A stretch of DNA of 64,000 nucleotides, from NCBI GenBank assembly GCA_027943245.1, contig JANDJZ010000063.1, positions 1 through 64,000 of the forward strand. The letters are read 5' to 3'. Positions 1-9,100 of the stretch are shown here, piece after piece. Below the pieces are notes generated by a model, which did no database searches, was not told the DNA's origin, and was given only the letters and a program-made list of their open reading frames with translations. The translations under genes and the position numbers were made by a program. Numbering within the stretch: position 1 is the first letter of the stretch; each line of letters starts with the position of its first letter. Source of the stretch: Acanthamoeba sp. SK_2022b. Taxonomy: Eukaryota > Discosea > Longamoebia > Acanthamoebidae.

Positions 1-538
1 GACCAACGGCGGACGCGGAAGGCGTGACGGAAGCGGAGTGGCGGTGGCGCTACACACGGGCAAGGGGACACACCTTACCATGGTCTACCTCAAGTCGATC
101 GACGCCATGGCGTCGGGGGCCGAGCCCAGGGAAGCGAGGAGGCTCGCCAAGGAGGCGGCCACCGCCGAAGCCAAGCGGTGGGCGTTGGACTACTGGGCCG
201 TACTAGCCCAGCACAGCGAGTGCTCGACTCCTGGCCTCCTCCGCCTGGAAGTGGGCGACATGTGGGGCGCCAACAGCATCCACGTCACCGGAGCCCTCGG
301 TACGCCTCGAGCACTTGCCCTTTAAAGCGTTGTGGAGGCCTCACTGTGAGCGTGCGTGTCGTTGCTCCCTGCTACTACAGCGCAAGCCAAGACAGCGATG
401 GTGGCCCACTTCAACGCCAAGGGCTGGGTGGTGGACAACGCGGCGTGGGGCACCACGGCGCACATCAACCTGAAGGGCAGCCCGGCCTCGATCCTCAACT
501 CCCACGTCGACCTCTTCAACGGCTGGGTCCTCCTCTGA
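1..538 (+). CDS. 3' end of an unrecognised gene (partial)
   Basis: The frame is open from base 2 and runs to about 301, where a GT donor begins an intron ending in CTACAG near 379. The downstream exon continues in phase (LAQAKTAMVAHFNAKGW) and stops at 536-538. The visible part is about 150 residues, Ala-rich and helical in look at first (EPREARRLAKEAATAEAK), then a Gly/Trp/Asn-containing tail (WGTTAHINLKG). No signal peptide, membrane segment or known motif is seen, but the true N-terminus lies outside the window. It is convergent with the phosphatase gene, whose stop is about 140 bp away. I do not recognise the family; coding status rests on the in-phase splice and residue composition. Confidence 0.55.
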
Positions 539-678
539 TACCCTCTGCCATGCACCTCTGCACAAGGAGAGCTGAAGTGCTCAGCCCCCCCCCCCCTACC
601 ACTCCCCAAACCCCCATATGCGCTGTATACACGGTTGACAAGGCCAACAACAAGAGAAACAAGTGGTTCACCCGTTTA

Positions 679-2007
679 TCAAGAGGAGATGGACGAGGGG
701 TTGATGTGCGCTTTGAAGATGGAGTAGACGTCTTCGGCCCTCTCCCACAGGTGGAGATGGGCCGAGATCGTTGGGTCGCCCTCCTTGCGGCCCGCCTGCA
801 GGCGCTTGTGGAGGCTAAAGTCCTTTCGCAGCAGCACGTGGTCGTCCCTGCAGGACAGGCATGACAGGGGGAGGAGGCGTCAGCCACTGCAACAAACAGG
901 GGCGGTACAGACGCGGCGGCGTACTTGGAGAGCAGGGCAGAGGGGCAAAAATCGTTGTCCGAGTCGCCGATGTAGAACACTCGATCGTACTGGCCCGACT
1001 GGATGTAGCCGGCCAAGATCTCGCCTGTGTAGCGCACACACGTCAGCAAAAGAAGACGAAGACGAAGGATGATACGAAGAGGGAGACCGCGTGTAGTGAT
1101 GCGGCAGCGTCTACCTTTGCAGAGGTCGGGCGTGCAGACCTTGCAGTCGTGCTCCCTCCACTCGGGAGCGGGCTCGCAGTCCTCCTCGTCCGGCTGCTCG
1201 CGGACGACTCGCCCGTCGGCGTCGCGCGTGATGGTCATCGGCGCGTGGTAGGGCCGGACGCGCAGTCTGCCCCGATGCCACCGCGACCTGTGCGTGTGGA
1301 CGGCCGAGAAGATCTCTCGCATGCCAAAGTGCTGCCACACGACACACATGAGCACACATGAGCACACATGAGCGAGACGAGGTGCTCCGCTGGGGGCGGT
1401 ACCCCGAGGATGACTTCGATGAAGAACTCGTTGGCGCCGGAGATGATGATGAGGTCAGAGTTGTTCTGCTTGCAGTATCGCACCGCCTCCACCATCGCTT
1501 CTCTCTGTGCCAAACGCCGCCGTGGCCAATGGTGAGACTCGAGCTGCGCCAACAGTGTTTGAGTTTGGCATCACGCGTTCACTGCACCGCGCACCATGGG
1601 CACGGTGCGGAAGGACTCCTCGATGTGCTCCTTCGTGACGTTGCGCTCGTGCAGCATGCCCATCATCTTGTCCTACGCTTGTTTGTTTGGCGTGTGTTCA
1701 GCTTCGCGTGTGGGGAGGTGTGGGGAGCACGCGACGGCACCACACCTTACAAAAGAGGTGGTGGGGCCGGCACCATGAACTCGGCCCAGGTCTCGGTGTC
1801 GCGCTGGTAGAGCGTTCGCCACTGGCCGTAGATCTCTGGTGCGAGCTGCTTCACGACCCACGCATCGCTGTTTTCATCCAGGAGCGACCTGAGCAACCGA
1901 TTGGATTAGAGGGATCTCGGCTGATGCTCCGAGCCAAGCGGGACCATGAGGCCTTACCAATCGAAATCGAAAACGATTAGGTTCTTCTTTGCAGGCTCGC
2001 TCGCCAT
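679..2007 (-). CDS. HAD-superfamily phosphatase, PHOSPHO1/PHOSPHO2 type
   Basis: Intron-rich gene. Exon 1 (2007-1958) starts MASEPAKKNLIVFDFDW and joins in phase to SLLDENSDAWVVKQLAPEI (from 1888), rebuilding HAD motif I, DFDWSLLDENSD, with the nucleophile and acid/base Asp. Later exons give DKMMGMLHERNVTKEHI, then motif II in SDLIIISGANEFFIE. Next comes a Cys/His segment (HDCKVCTPDLCKG), then the motif III/IV region YDRVFYIGDSDNDFCPS. The last exon ends FKAHINPSSISS with TGA at 679. The motif spacing matches the PHOSPHO/ThMPase/PECP1 group of small-molecule phosphomonoesterases (phosphocholine, phosphoethanolamine, pyridoxal phosphate or thiamine monophosphate); the substrate cannot be told from sequence. 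Probably cytosolic: no targeting signal. One intron holds a short CACATGAG tandem near 1345-1372. Confidence 0.85.
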
Positions 2008-2171
2008 GGTTGCTCGTCCGCAGATTAATAAAAAGATTAATGAATAAATAGTAGAAAATGAAACTTATGCATACGGACAAGCTTCATGCATTTCCACCAC
2101 AAAGCTGGGGAGACAATATACAAGCTTCTTCTTCTTCACCTTCTCTACTCCAACGCGTTCCTTTCTTGGCC

Positions 2172-5100
2172 CTACGCGCCGACACTGCCGTTCTCGCAGG
2201 ATCCGTGGGTGCTAAAGCCCATGCCTGCGCCCACATAGCCCGTCGCGTCGCTCGCTCCCTGCTCCTGCCGCGCCGTGGCGGCTCGTCGCTGGTCGTCCAC
2301 TTGGCCAGTGCTGGCCTCCTCAGCCAACGATGAAGATGAGGATGACGATGTTGATGGTCCACCTGGCTGCGACCGTTCCAAGGTTGCCCGGTCGTAGGTG
2401 GACCCCATTGATGATGATGAAGAAGATGAAGAGGAGAACGGAGAGGGAAAGGGGAGGAGTATGGCTGATCGCTGGTAGTGTGGCAGCGTGGCGGAGGGAA
2501 CGGAGGCGATGACGAGCGACTCGACCTCCCGTGCGTTCGGTTCTTCGTCGTCCTCTTCATCGCCCACGATCGTGAGCCCCGAGGCGTCGTGCTCGTCATC
2601 GTGTTCGTCGTCGTTGCTCTCGGCGCTGACGGCGGCGACGGTGTGGTGATGATAGCGCTCAGCCTGCTTCTTCTTCTTCTTCTTCTTCAGGTGGGCACAG
2701 GACGAGGAGGCTAAGAATGAGGGAAGGTTCGGCGACGAGATGGCAAACGACAGCGTGGGCGACGGCGACGCCATCAGCCGCACCGGGCTCCTGCGCGAAG
2801 ACGACAACAGCGCGTCGGCGGCGGCGGCCGGCGAAGACGTCAAGGAGGAGGAGGAGGACGATGAGGAGGAGGACAGCTGCGGGGACGACTTGGCCGAGAC
2901 CGATGCCGGCGACGACCGGCCGCGTCCCCACGAGGGCGAGCAGGAGGTGGAAGAGGAGAGCGACGGGAAGGACGAGCTGAAGTCGAGCGTGGTGCTCGCG
3001 CGGAGCGCCCCGCGGAATCCGGCGGACGACCAGATCTGCTCGAGGATGGCCATCTGCTGGGGCGAGGCCTTCTTCCGTCGGCCGGCAAAGGCGTCGTCGC
3101 CCGTCTCAATGCCGGTCATGGGCGAGTAGTCGCTCCCCCCCTCGACGCTGCCACCGCCGTCACCGCCGTTGCCGCCGTCGTCCTGCTGCTGCTGGTGGTT
3201 CGCCGGCTGGCTCTCGATGCTCCCCGTGCGCCCCTCCTGCGGGCCGTATTCGCCGGCCTCGACGGGTCGCTCGCGCTCGAACTCCTCGTCCATCCGCTGC
3301 GTCTCGTTCGCCACGCCTTCTCCGACTTCATCCGCGGGAGCCTCCTGACTGCTGCTGGTGGTGGTGGTGTCGACGTCGTCACCAGCGGGTTGCTGATCAT
3401 GGCTGTAATCGTTCGCGTCGCCCTCGGTCTTGGCGACGTCCATCGGCTCGCGCCCGAGGTCGTCGGCTTCGACTTGGCCCTCGACCGTGGCGTCCGAGGC
3501 CTCCGTCTCGGCCTCGAGAAGCGGCGCGCCGCTCGTCTCGGGGAGCCGAGGCGCCACGACGTCTTCGACAGGCGCGTGGTCCACGACCGCATGCGCGAGT
3601 GACGGGTCCGTCTCGGCCGAGAAGGAGGAGGGCAGCTGCCTGTCGCCGCCGGCAAGCGACGCCGACGACGCGGCGGGCAGTATCCTGTGCGGCGGTGGCC
3701 GCTGGTAGAAGCGGAAGAGCGACGGCGACGTGGGGGCGTCGACGGGCACGGGGGAGGCGGCCGTCGCCTCCGAATTGGGGAGCGCGGGCGAGGCCGCGGC
3801 TTCCGCGGCCGGGATAGAGGTGGCGGCAGTGGCCGTGGTCGTGGTGGTCGTGGTCTGCTTCTTGTGGATCTGCTGGAGCAGCTGCTGGAGGAACTCCTGC
3901 TGGTGCTGAGGCAGGGGCGCCGGTGCCGAGGCGGCCGCGGCCTGGTGATGGTGGTGGTGCTGGTCGCCGTTGCGGTTGGGATAGGTGAACGAGAACGAGT
4001 CGCGCCGCTCGCGCTTCTTGTCCCCGAAGCGGCTCGCGTGATGCGCGTTGATGTTGAGGTTGAGGTTGAGGTAGTTGGCCATCGAGTGCACGCTGCCCTG
4101 GCCGGGGCTCGAGGCCCCGCTGCCGCCGGCGGGCGCCGTGGCGTTGGTCTGGTCACGGCCTCCCGGCGAGGAGGGCGCCGTCTGCTGCGGGGGTATCAGC
4201 TGCGACTTGAGCTGCATGACGCGCTGCTGGTCGACGCCGGTGGGAAGCGGCGACGGGAGGAGCTGCTGCAGCTGGGCCAGCGACGACGGGAGCGGGAGCG
4301 GCGAGGCGGCCCCGGCAGGCAGCGGGCTGGACATGGCCGAGAGGTAGGACGCGAGCGGGGCCGGCGGCAGCATGCCGCCGTTGCCGGTGCCGTTGCTGGG
4401 CGTCGTGGCGGTGGCGTCGTGGCCGGACTCCATCGCCAGCCGCTCCTCGTTAGCGTCGTCCGACGCGTGGGCGCGCGCTCGATCGCGCCGGGCTGCGGTG
4501 AGCACGGACGGCAGAAACGACGGCGAGGAGGAGGAAGAGGAGGAGGCCGCCGACGAGAAGGCCAGCAGCGGCGACGACGAGGCCAGCGTCGCCACGATGT
4601 CCTCGGCGCCCACGCCCACGAGGTCGCCCGCCGCGGCCAGGCTTCTGCCGCTGTTGACCGACTGCAGCAGCTCGAGCTGCCGCTGCTTCTTCGTTCGTCG
4701 GTCGTTCTTGGTCGTCGCAGGCGTGGTGGCCGTGGCGCCGGTCGTGGAGGCGGCGCCCTTGTTGGCCGCCGCCTTGCGCTTCCTGCCGCCCGCGGGCTTC
4801 TGGGCCATGGCGGGCGACGACGAGCTGAGCAGCTTGCGCCCGCCCGCGGACCTGGATCGCGTCCTGATCCCGCTCGTGCGCACCTCGAGGTCGGACGACG
4901 TGCGTGGCATGGGCGGCGACCCGCCAGCACGGCCCGCGGAGAGCAGCGACTCAAGCGGAGGCAACGAGGAGACGGGCGACGTGGGCGTGGAGCGCGACGA
5001 CGAGGAAGCGGCCAGAGTCGACGCCCCGAAGGCCTGGCTTCTGTGCGGATGCATCTCGTCGGCGTCGTCATCATCGTTGAGGAGGCTGTAGATGGATACT

Positions 5101-5441
5101 CGCGCGCGAGGAGCTTGGTACTCGCTGGTCGTCGGTTGAGGGGGAGACACTAGCGGCTGGTACGCGAATGTAGCGGCCGATGAGGACGAGGTATCTGCCG
5201 TGCGATACCCTCTCCTCGCTTCTTCAGTCGCTGACGCTGTATTCGGTGCCTCGTTCCCGCGTTCAGCAGGAGATCTCTCGTCGTGGTGATTAATTCGCAT
5301 CCCATTTTCCACAGGCCTCGGTGCATCGCCAGTCCGGGAAAGGAGCATGAGCAGGGCAGGCGCCGCTTCGAGTTCCTTTTCGCTCAGCTCTCGTTTCGTA
5401 GGTGTCGTGGCGAGTCCGTTGTACGCCAATCCTCCCTCCAT
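2172..5441 (-). CDS. Long low-complexity protein with a homeodomain N-terminal half only
   Basis: A single open exon of about 1,089 codons. The first in-frame ATG gives MEGGLAYNGLATTPTKRELS; codons further upstream have no ATG. Most of the chain is Ser, Ala, Pro, Gln, Thr, His and acidic runs, with basic patches (RKRKAAANKG, KKKKKKKQAERYHHH) that could act as nuclear signals. At about 3,030-3,100 it reads AGRRKKASPQQMAILEQIW, closely matching the N-terminal arm and helix 1 of the homeodomain at 21.68-21.85 kb (KRRQASPKQVVLLEQVF). Downstream there is no WFxNxR helix 3; the frame goes into Ser-rich sequence. It could be a degenerate or reduced homeodomain transcription factor. DNA binding is doubtful unless an unseen exon restores it. 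Confidence 0.7.
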   Translation of the reverse strand: MEGGLAYNGLATTPTKRELSEKELEAAPALLMLLSRTGDAPRPVENGMRINHHDERSPAERGNEAPNTASATEEARRGYRTADTSSSSAATFAYQPLVSPPQPTTSEYQAPRARVSIYSLLNDDDDADEMHPHRSQAFGASTLAASSSSRSTPTSPVSSLPPLESLLSAGRAGGSPPMPRTSSDLEVRTSGIRTRSRSAGGRKLLSSSSPAMAQKPAGGRKRKAAANKGAASTTGATATTPATTKNDRRTKKQRQLELLQSVNSGRSLAAAGDLVGVGAEDIVATLASSSPLLAFSSAASSSSSSSPSFLPSVLTAARRDRARAHASDDANEERLAMESGHDATATTPSNGTGNGGMLPPAPLASYLSAMSSPLPAGAASPLPLPSSLAQLQQLLPSPLPTGVDQQRVMQLKSQLIPPQQTAPSSPGGRDQTNATAPAGGSGASSPGQGSVHSMANYLNLNLNINAHHASRFGDKKRERRDSFSFTYPNRNGDQHHHHHQAAAASAPAPLPQHQQEFLQQLLQQIHKKQTTTTTTTATAATSIPAAEAAASPALPNSEATAASPVPVDAPTSPSLFRFYQRPPPHRILPAASSASLAGGDRQLPSSFSAETDPSLAHAVVDHAPVEDVVAPRLPETSGAPLLEAETEASDATVEGQVEADDLGREPMDVAKTEGDANDYSHDQQPAGDDVDTTTTSSSQEAPADEVGEGVANETQRMDEEFERERPVEAGEYGPQEGRTGSIESQPANHQQQQDDGGNGGDGGGSVEGGSDYSPMTGIETGDDAFAGRRKKASPQQMAILEQIWSSAGFRGALRASTTLDFSSSFPSLSSSTSCSPSWGRGRSSPASVSAKSSPQLSSSSSSSSSSLTSSPAAAADALLSSSRRSPVRLMASPSPTLSFAISSPNLPSFLASSSCAHLKKKKKKKQAERYHHHTVAAVSAESNDDEHDDEHDASGLTIVGDEEDDEEPNAREVESLVIASVPSATLPHYQRSAILLPFPSPFSSSSSSSSSMGSTYDRATLERSQPGGPSTSSSSSSSLAEEASTGQVDDQRRAATARQEQGASDATGYVGAGMGFSTHGSCENGSVGA

Positions 5442-6159
5442 TTCTAAAATGGGATTCGCTTCCGTTTCGAGAATGGAACGTGTGCAAACTGAATGGAGGG
5501 ACAAGATCTCCCTTATTTCTTCGTCTTCGCTTCGTTACGCACCGTAAGCTCTTGTTCTCTCTCCTTATACTCGTGAATAAGCCCTGGAGCTTACCTCGCC
5601 CTGGGTTGCTACGGTAAACACTCCTGGGTCCTGGATCCAGATCTTTCGAACTCTATCCCAAGCACCTTCCTTCTTCTATCCTCCTTTGTCTTCGACGGGT
5701 TGGGCGAGTGCCTTCGCTGAGCGCAAACTCCCCACCTCACTTCACCTTCTGCTTGACGAGCGGAGAGGACACCAAGCAAGAGCGGGCGAACAGTGGGCTT
5801 TTTCACCCAAATGTCTGCCATTTTCCAGAACACCGAGTTTTTGCCTGGCACCGACCCCGTCACGTGCACCGGACGACAATTCCGGAGCGTAATTTCATGT
5901 TCTCCTTTCTCGGTCTCAAAGCATGTCAGTTATGTCCAGTCATCCTCGAGCATCAAGAGCAAAGCGGCCAAAAGACGGCGAAATCTGTGGTAGTGGGCTC
6001 GAAAGGAGTTCGCACCTGAGCAACCGTCGCAGGCTGGAAACAAATAGCCAAGGTGGGATTCGAACCCTTGGAGTAAGCAAAGACGGCCACCTTAATCACG
6101 CGCTGGCTAAAATATAGCAAATAAAAATCTGCCTCATCGTAGGTTCGATAGAGGCTAAG
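5442..6159. other. Divergent intergenic region
   Basis: It lies between the start of the low-complexity gene (-) and the ANK/kelch/BTB gene (+), so it must hold both promoters and 5' leaders. Apart from a degraded tRNA-like stretch near 6045-6110, no convincing coding or RNA signal was seen. Confidence 0.5.
6046..6113 (-). other. tRNA-like sequence, probably degenerate
   Basis: The minus strand carries a near-perfect T-arm/B box (GGGTTCGAATCCC) and an A-box-like TAGCCAGCGCG..ATTAAGG. The outer ends can pair as TAGCCAG with TTGGCTA. The total is only about 65 nt, the outer T-stem pairs are mismatched, no clean 7-nt anticodon loop can be drawn, and no T-run terminator follows. It looks like a tRNA relic or tRNA-derived sequence rather than a working tRNA. 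Confidence 0.25.
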
Positions 6160-9100
6160 ATGGCGGAAGGGACCGTGCTGAGCCTGGGTGATTCGGTGGA
6201 TCAGCAGATCCTCAACGTTGCAGCGCAGGGAGATGTTCAGGAACTGTCCCTGCTCCTGAGTAACTTCGGCAAAGATGCATCTTCCATCCGCGGCGAGAAG
6301 GGCCGTACTCCTCTTCACTTCGTGTGCCTCAACGGCAACACAGCCTGTGCCGCTCTGCTTCTAACTGTGGTTCAAACGGTACGTGCGCTCTTGGCAAATA
6401 TTGAAATTCATCTTGCCTTTTCATCTGGGTGATGTCCATCAAGACAAGGGATCTATCGGCTTAGAGCAAGCATTTCGGTTTTTCTTCTTCGGTCAGTTCT
6501 CATCTCTGTATTATGTTTGGCCGTTGTTCTTCTCCTCAGGTGGATTCAGAAGATGCCAAACGCAAGACGCCACTGGCCCTAGCCGCAAAGGTGTTGCACC
6601 ACCCATTTCTGGGCTTTTCCGGCCACGTTCATGATGGGATCCGTGCTCACCTCTTGCTCTTCGTCTTTCGGTCACCGTTCGCAGCGCGGGTTTGACAAGG
6701 TCATCGAGCTTCTCTTGGCGCGAGGAGCCAATCTGAACGCTCGTGACGAGAACGGCAACATGTACCACACCGTCACACTTTGGTTGGTTGCACCAGCAGT
6801 GTTGTTTATCCACAACAACGTTTCTGCCGCGCCACAGGCCCATCCATCAAGCGGCGTACCACGGCCGGAAAGCAACCGTCGAGCTGCTGCTGAAGCACGG
6901 CGCCCAGCCCAACGTGGCCAACGATATCGATTCGGCACCGCTCCACTTTGCTGCGGTACGCTTGCCGCCGATGGTTGTGTGCAGGTAGATTGGCTGTTGA
7001 TCATGCCATTGGTCAATCGCTTGCAGATGTGCGGCCATCACGGCGCGAGCGAGGCGCTCATACAAGCAGGCGCAGACGTCAACGTCAAGAACAAGAACAC
7101 GACCACTCCCCTGCATCTGGCCGCCCGAAACGGCTACGTCGAGTGCTGCAAGGTACGTGTTGGCACCGGCCCCTCCCCAGGCCCCTTTGTCCAAAAACGT
7201 AACAATTCCCTGACATCAGTTGGCTTTCACAGATACTGATCAAGGCAGGCGCTGATGTAAACAGCGTTGACCCCTACAAACAAATCCCACTTCATCTCGC
7301 CTCCCGCACTGGCCACTACGACTGCCTGCAGGTGATGCTAGAGGTAAGTTATAGATATTTATTTATTATTTTTCTTATTTACACGCTCTTTTCCGGTGAT
7401 GATTGGCCTGATGGGATCTCTCACAACCGGTGCGGTCGCGCAGGACGGCGCCGAGGTGAACGCACAAGACATGGAGGGCAACACGCCCTTTGATTGGGCC
7501 GACGACTACGGCCATGGCGAGTGCGCCGTTCTGTTGTGGCGCAATGGAGCGCAGATCAAGACACAGACCGGAAAGCGTATGCTTGTCGCTTTGCCCCCCC
7601 CCCCCAAACTACTTCCAGTCCCGTGTGTCACGCTCACAATCCCACTTCTCTGCCCTCCGATACAGAGACCATGCAGTGGCGACGGCCATGGGGCGGGCGT
7701 GAGCGGCCAACCATGCGGTGAGTTCTCACATTTTCGAGGGCGCTCTGTTCGCTTGGCCAACACTAATTAATCGTGCGATGTTCCTTGCAGATATGATCAT
7801 GCCATGACCGCGCTCGGGTCGTCGATCTACCTGTTTGGCGGGTGGCGCTTCCTTTCCCTCTCCTTCTTTCCCCTGAAGGCCCTCGTGCGGTCCGAGAGCT
7901 CAACTGAACGCGGCAACCGTGCGAACACCTGCAGGTATGGCATACCGCCAAAGCACGCGCATGCCCAGCTCCGCCTGGAGGGCTACGAAGTCAACCCACG
8001 AGAGGGCGAAGAACCGCCTGCCTTCCACATGAGCGACCTCTACGTCCTCAGAGCAGGTGCCCACACTCGGCTATGTTCCTTCTCGCGTGGCGCCAGCCGA
8101 CGATTTATTTTTTCTATTTCTATTTCTTTTGCCTTTCCTTAATGTAGAGGGAGAGCTGCAATCGCTCGGGACCATCGCCACAGCCGAGGACAGACGCGAC
8201 CACTCCTACGCCCTAGACCTTCTCCGGCTCGGTTCATCCTCTCTCTCTCTCTCTCTCGCCTCCCTCCTTGAGTGGCTTGGCCATTCATTGATGGTACCAA
8301 CTCTACGCCGAGACTCACTGCGTTATTCGGGGCGCGCAGGCGACAATTTGGTGGTCGCCGACGACGGCCTGACTGTGGAGTACGTGGTGGAGGAATCGGC
8401 GCTATCGCCCTCCAAGCCTGCCGTTGTCAAGACTTCGACCCCGATAAGGAGGATCGGCGAGGAGACTCTGTTCTACTTTGAGATCACCATCCTCAACCAG
8501 GGCTTGAAAGGGTAAGGACCTGGCGTAGTTCTTACACTGATGAACCTGACCTCGTCACGGAGTTGACCTTCGTTCGTTTGCAGATACATTGCGGTGGGTC
8601 TCACGGACGCCAACTACCCGCTGAACAAGCAGCCCGTGCGACGTCCCTCTCCTACGGTTTCAAGGTGACAGGTGGGTTACGCTAACCGATGCCACTCGTC
8701 GCTATTGTTAGGGCTGGGTGAAGCACTCGTATGGCTATCACGGCGATGACGGCATGGCCTACCACAACCAGGGATCAGGTGACCCCTCCTCCTCATAACA
8801 ATCGTCTTGCTAGCGAGTGCCTCAACTGGTTACATAACAGGCATTCCATTCGGTCCGCGATTCGGCACGGGCGACACGGTGGGCTGTGGCCTCATCTACG
8901 AGACGGGCGAAGTATGCGATTGCCCTCTTCGTTACGCTTTGACGTGCCAAGCGCGAAGCTCACGAACCGGAGAGCTGACTTGGTGTGACCATTATCAATC
9001 TCTCTCCCCCTCTCGCCCGTATGAAGGTGTTCTTCACGAAGAACGGCAAGTTCCTCGGCGTGGCCTACAGCGACGCGCAGGGCAAGGAGCAGTTCCCGTC

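Noticed and set aside
3116..4156. Second minus-strand ORF rich in Arg, Pro, Ser and Thr
   Set aside because: Another frame of the same exon; the composition is a product of the Ser/Ala codon runs.
3687..5153. Long plus-strand ORF (488 codons), Arg/Gly-rich
   Set aside because: Antisense shadow of the minus-strand low-complexity gene; GC-rich repeats keep many frames open and the translation has no domains.
6046..6113. Functional tRNA gene
   Set aside because: Too short, mismatched T-stem, no clear anticodon loop and no T-run terminator; kept only as a tRNA-like relic.
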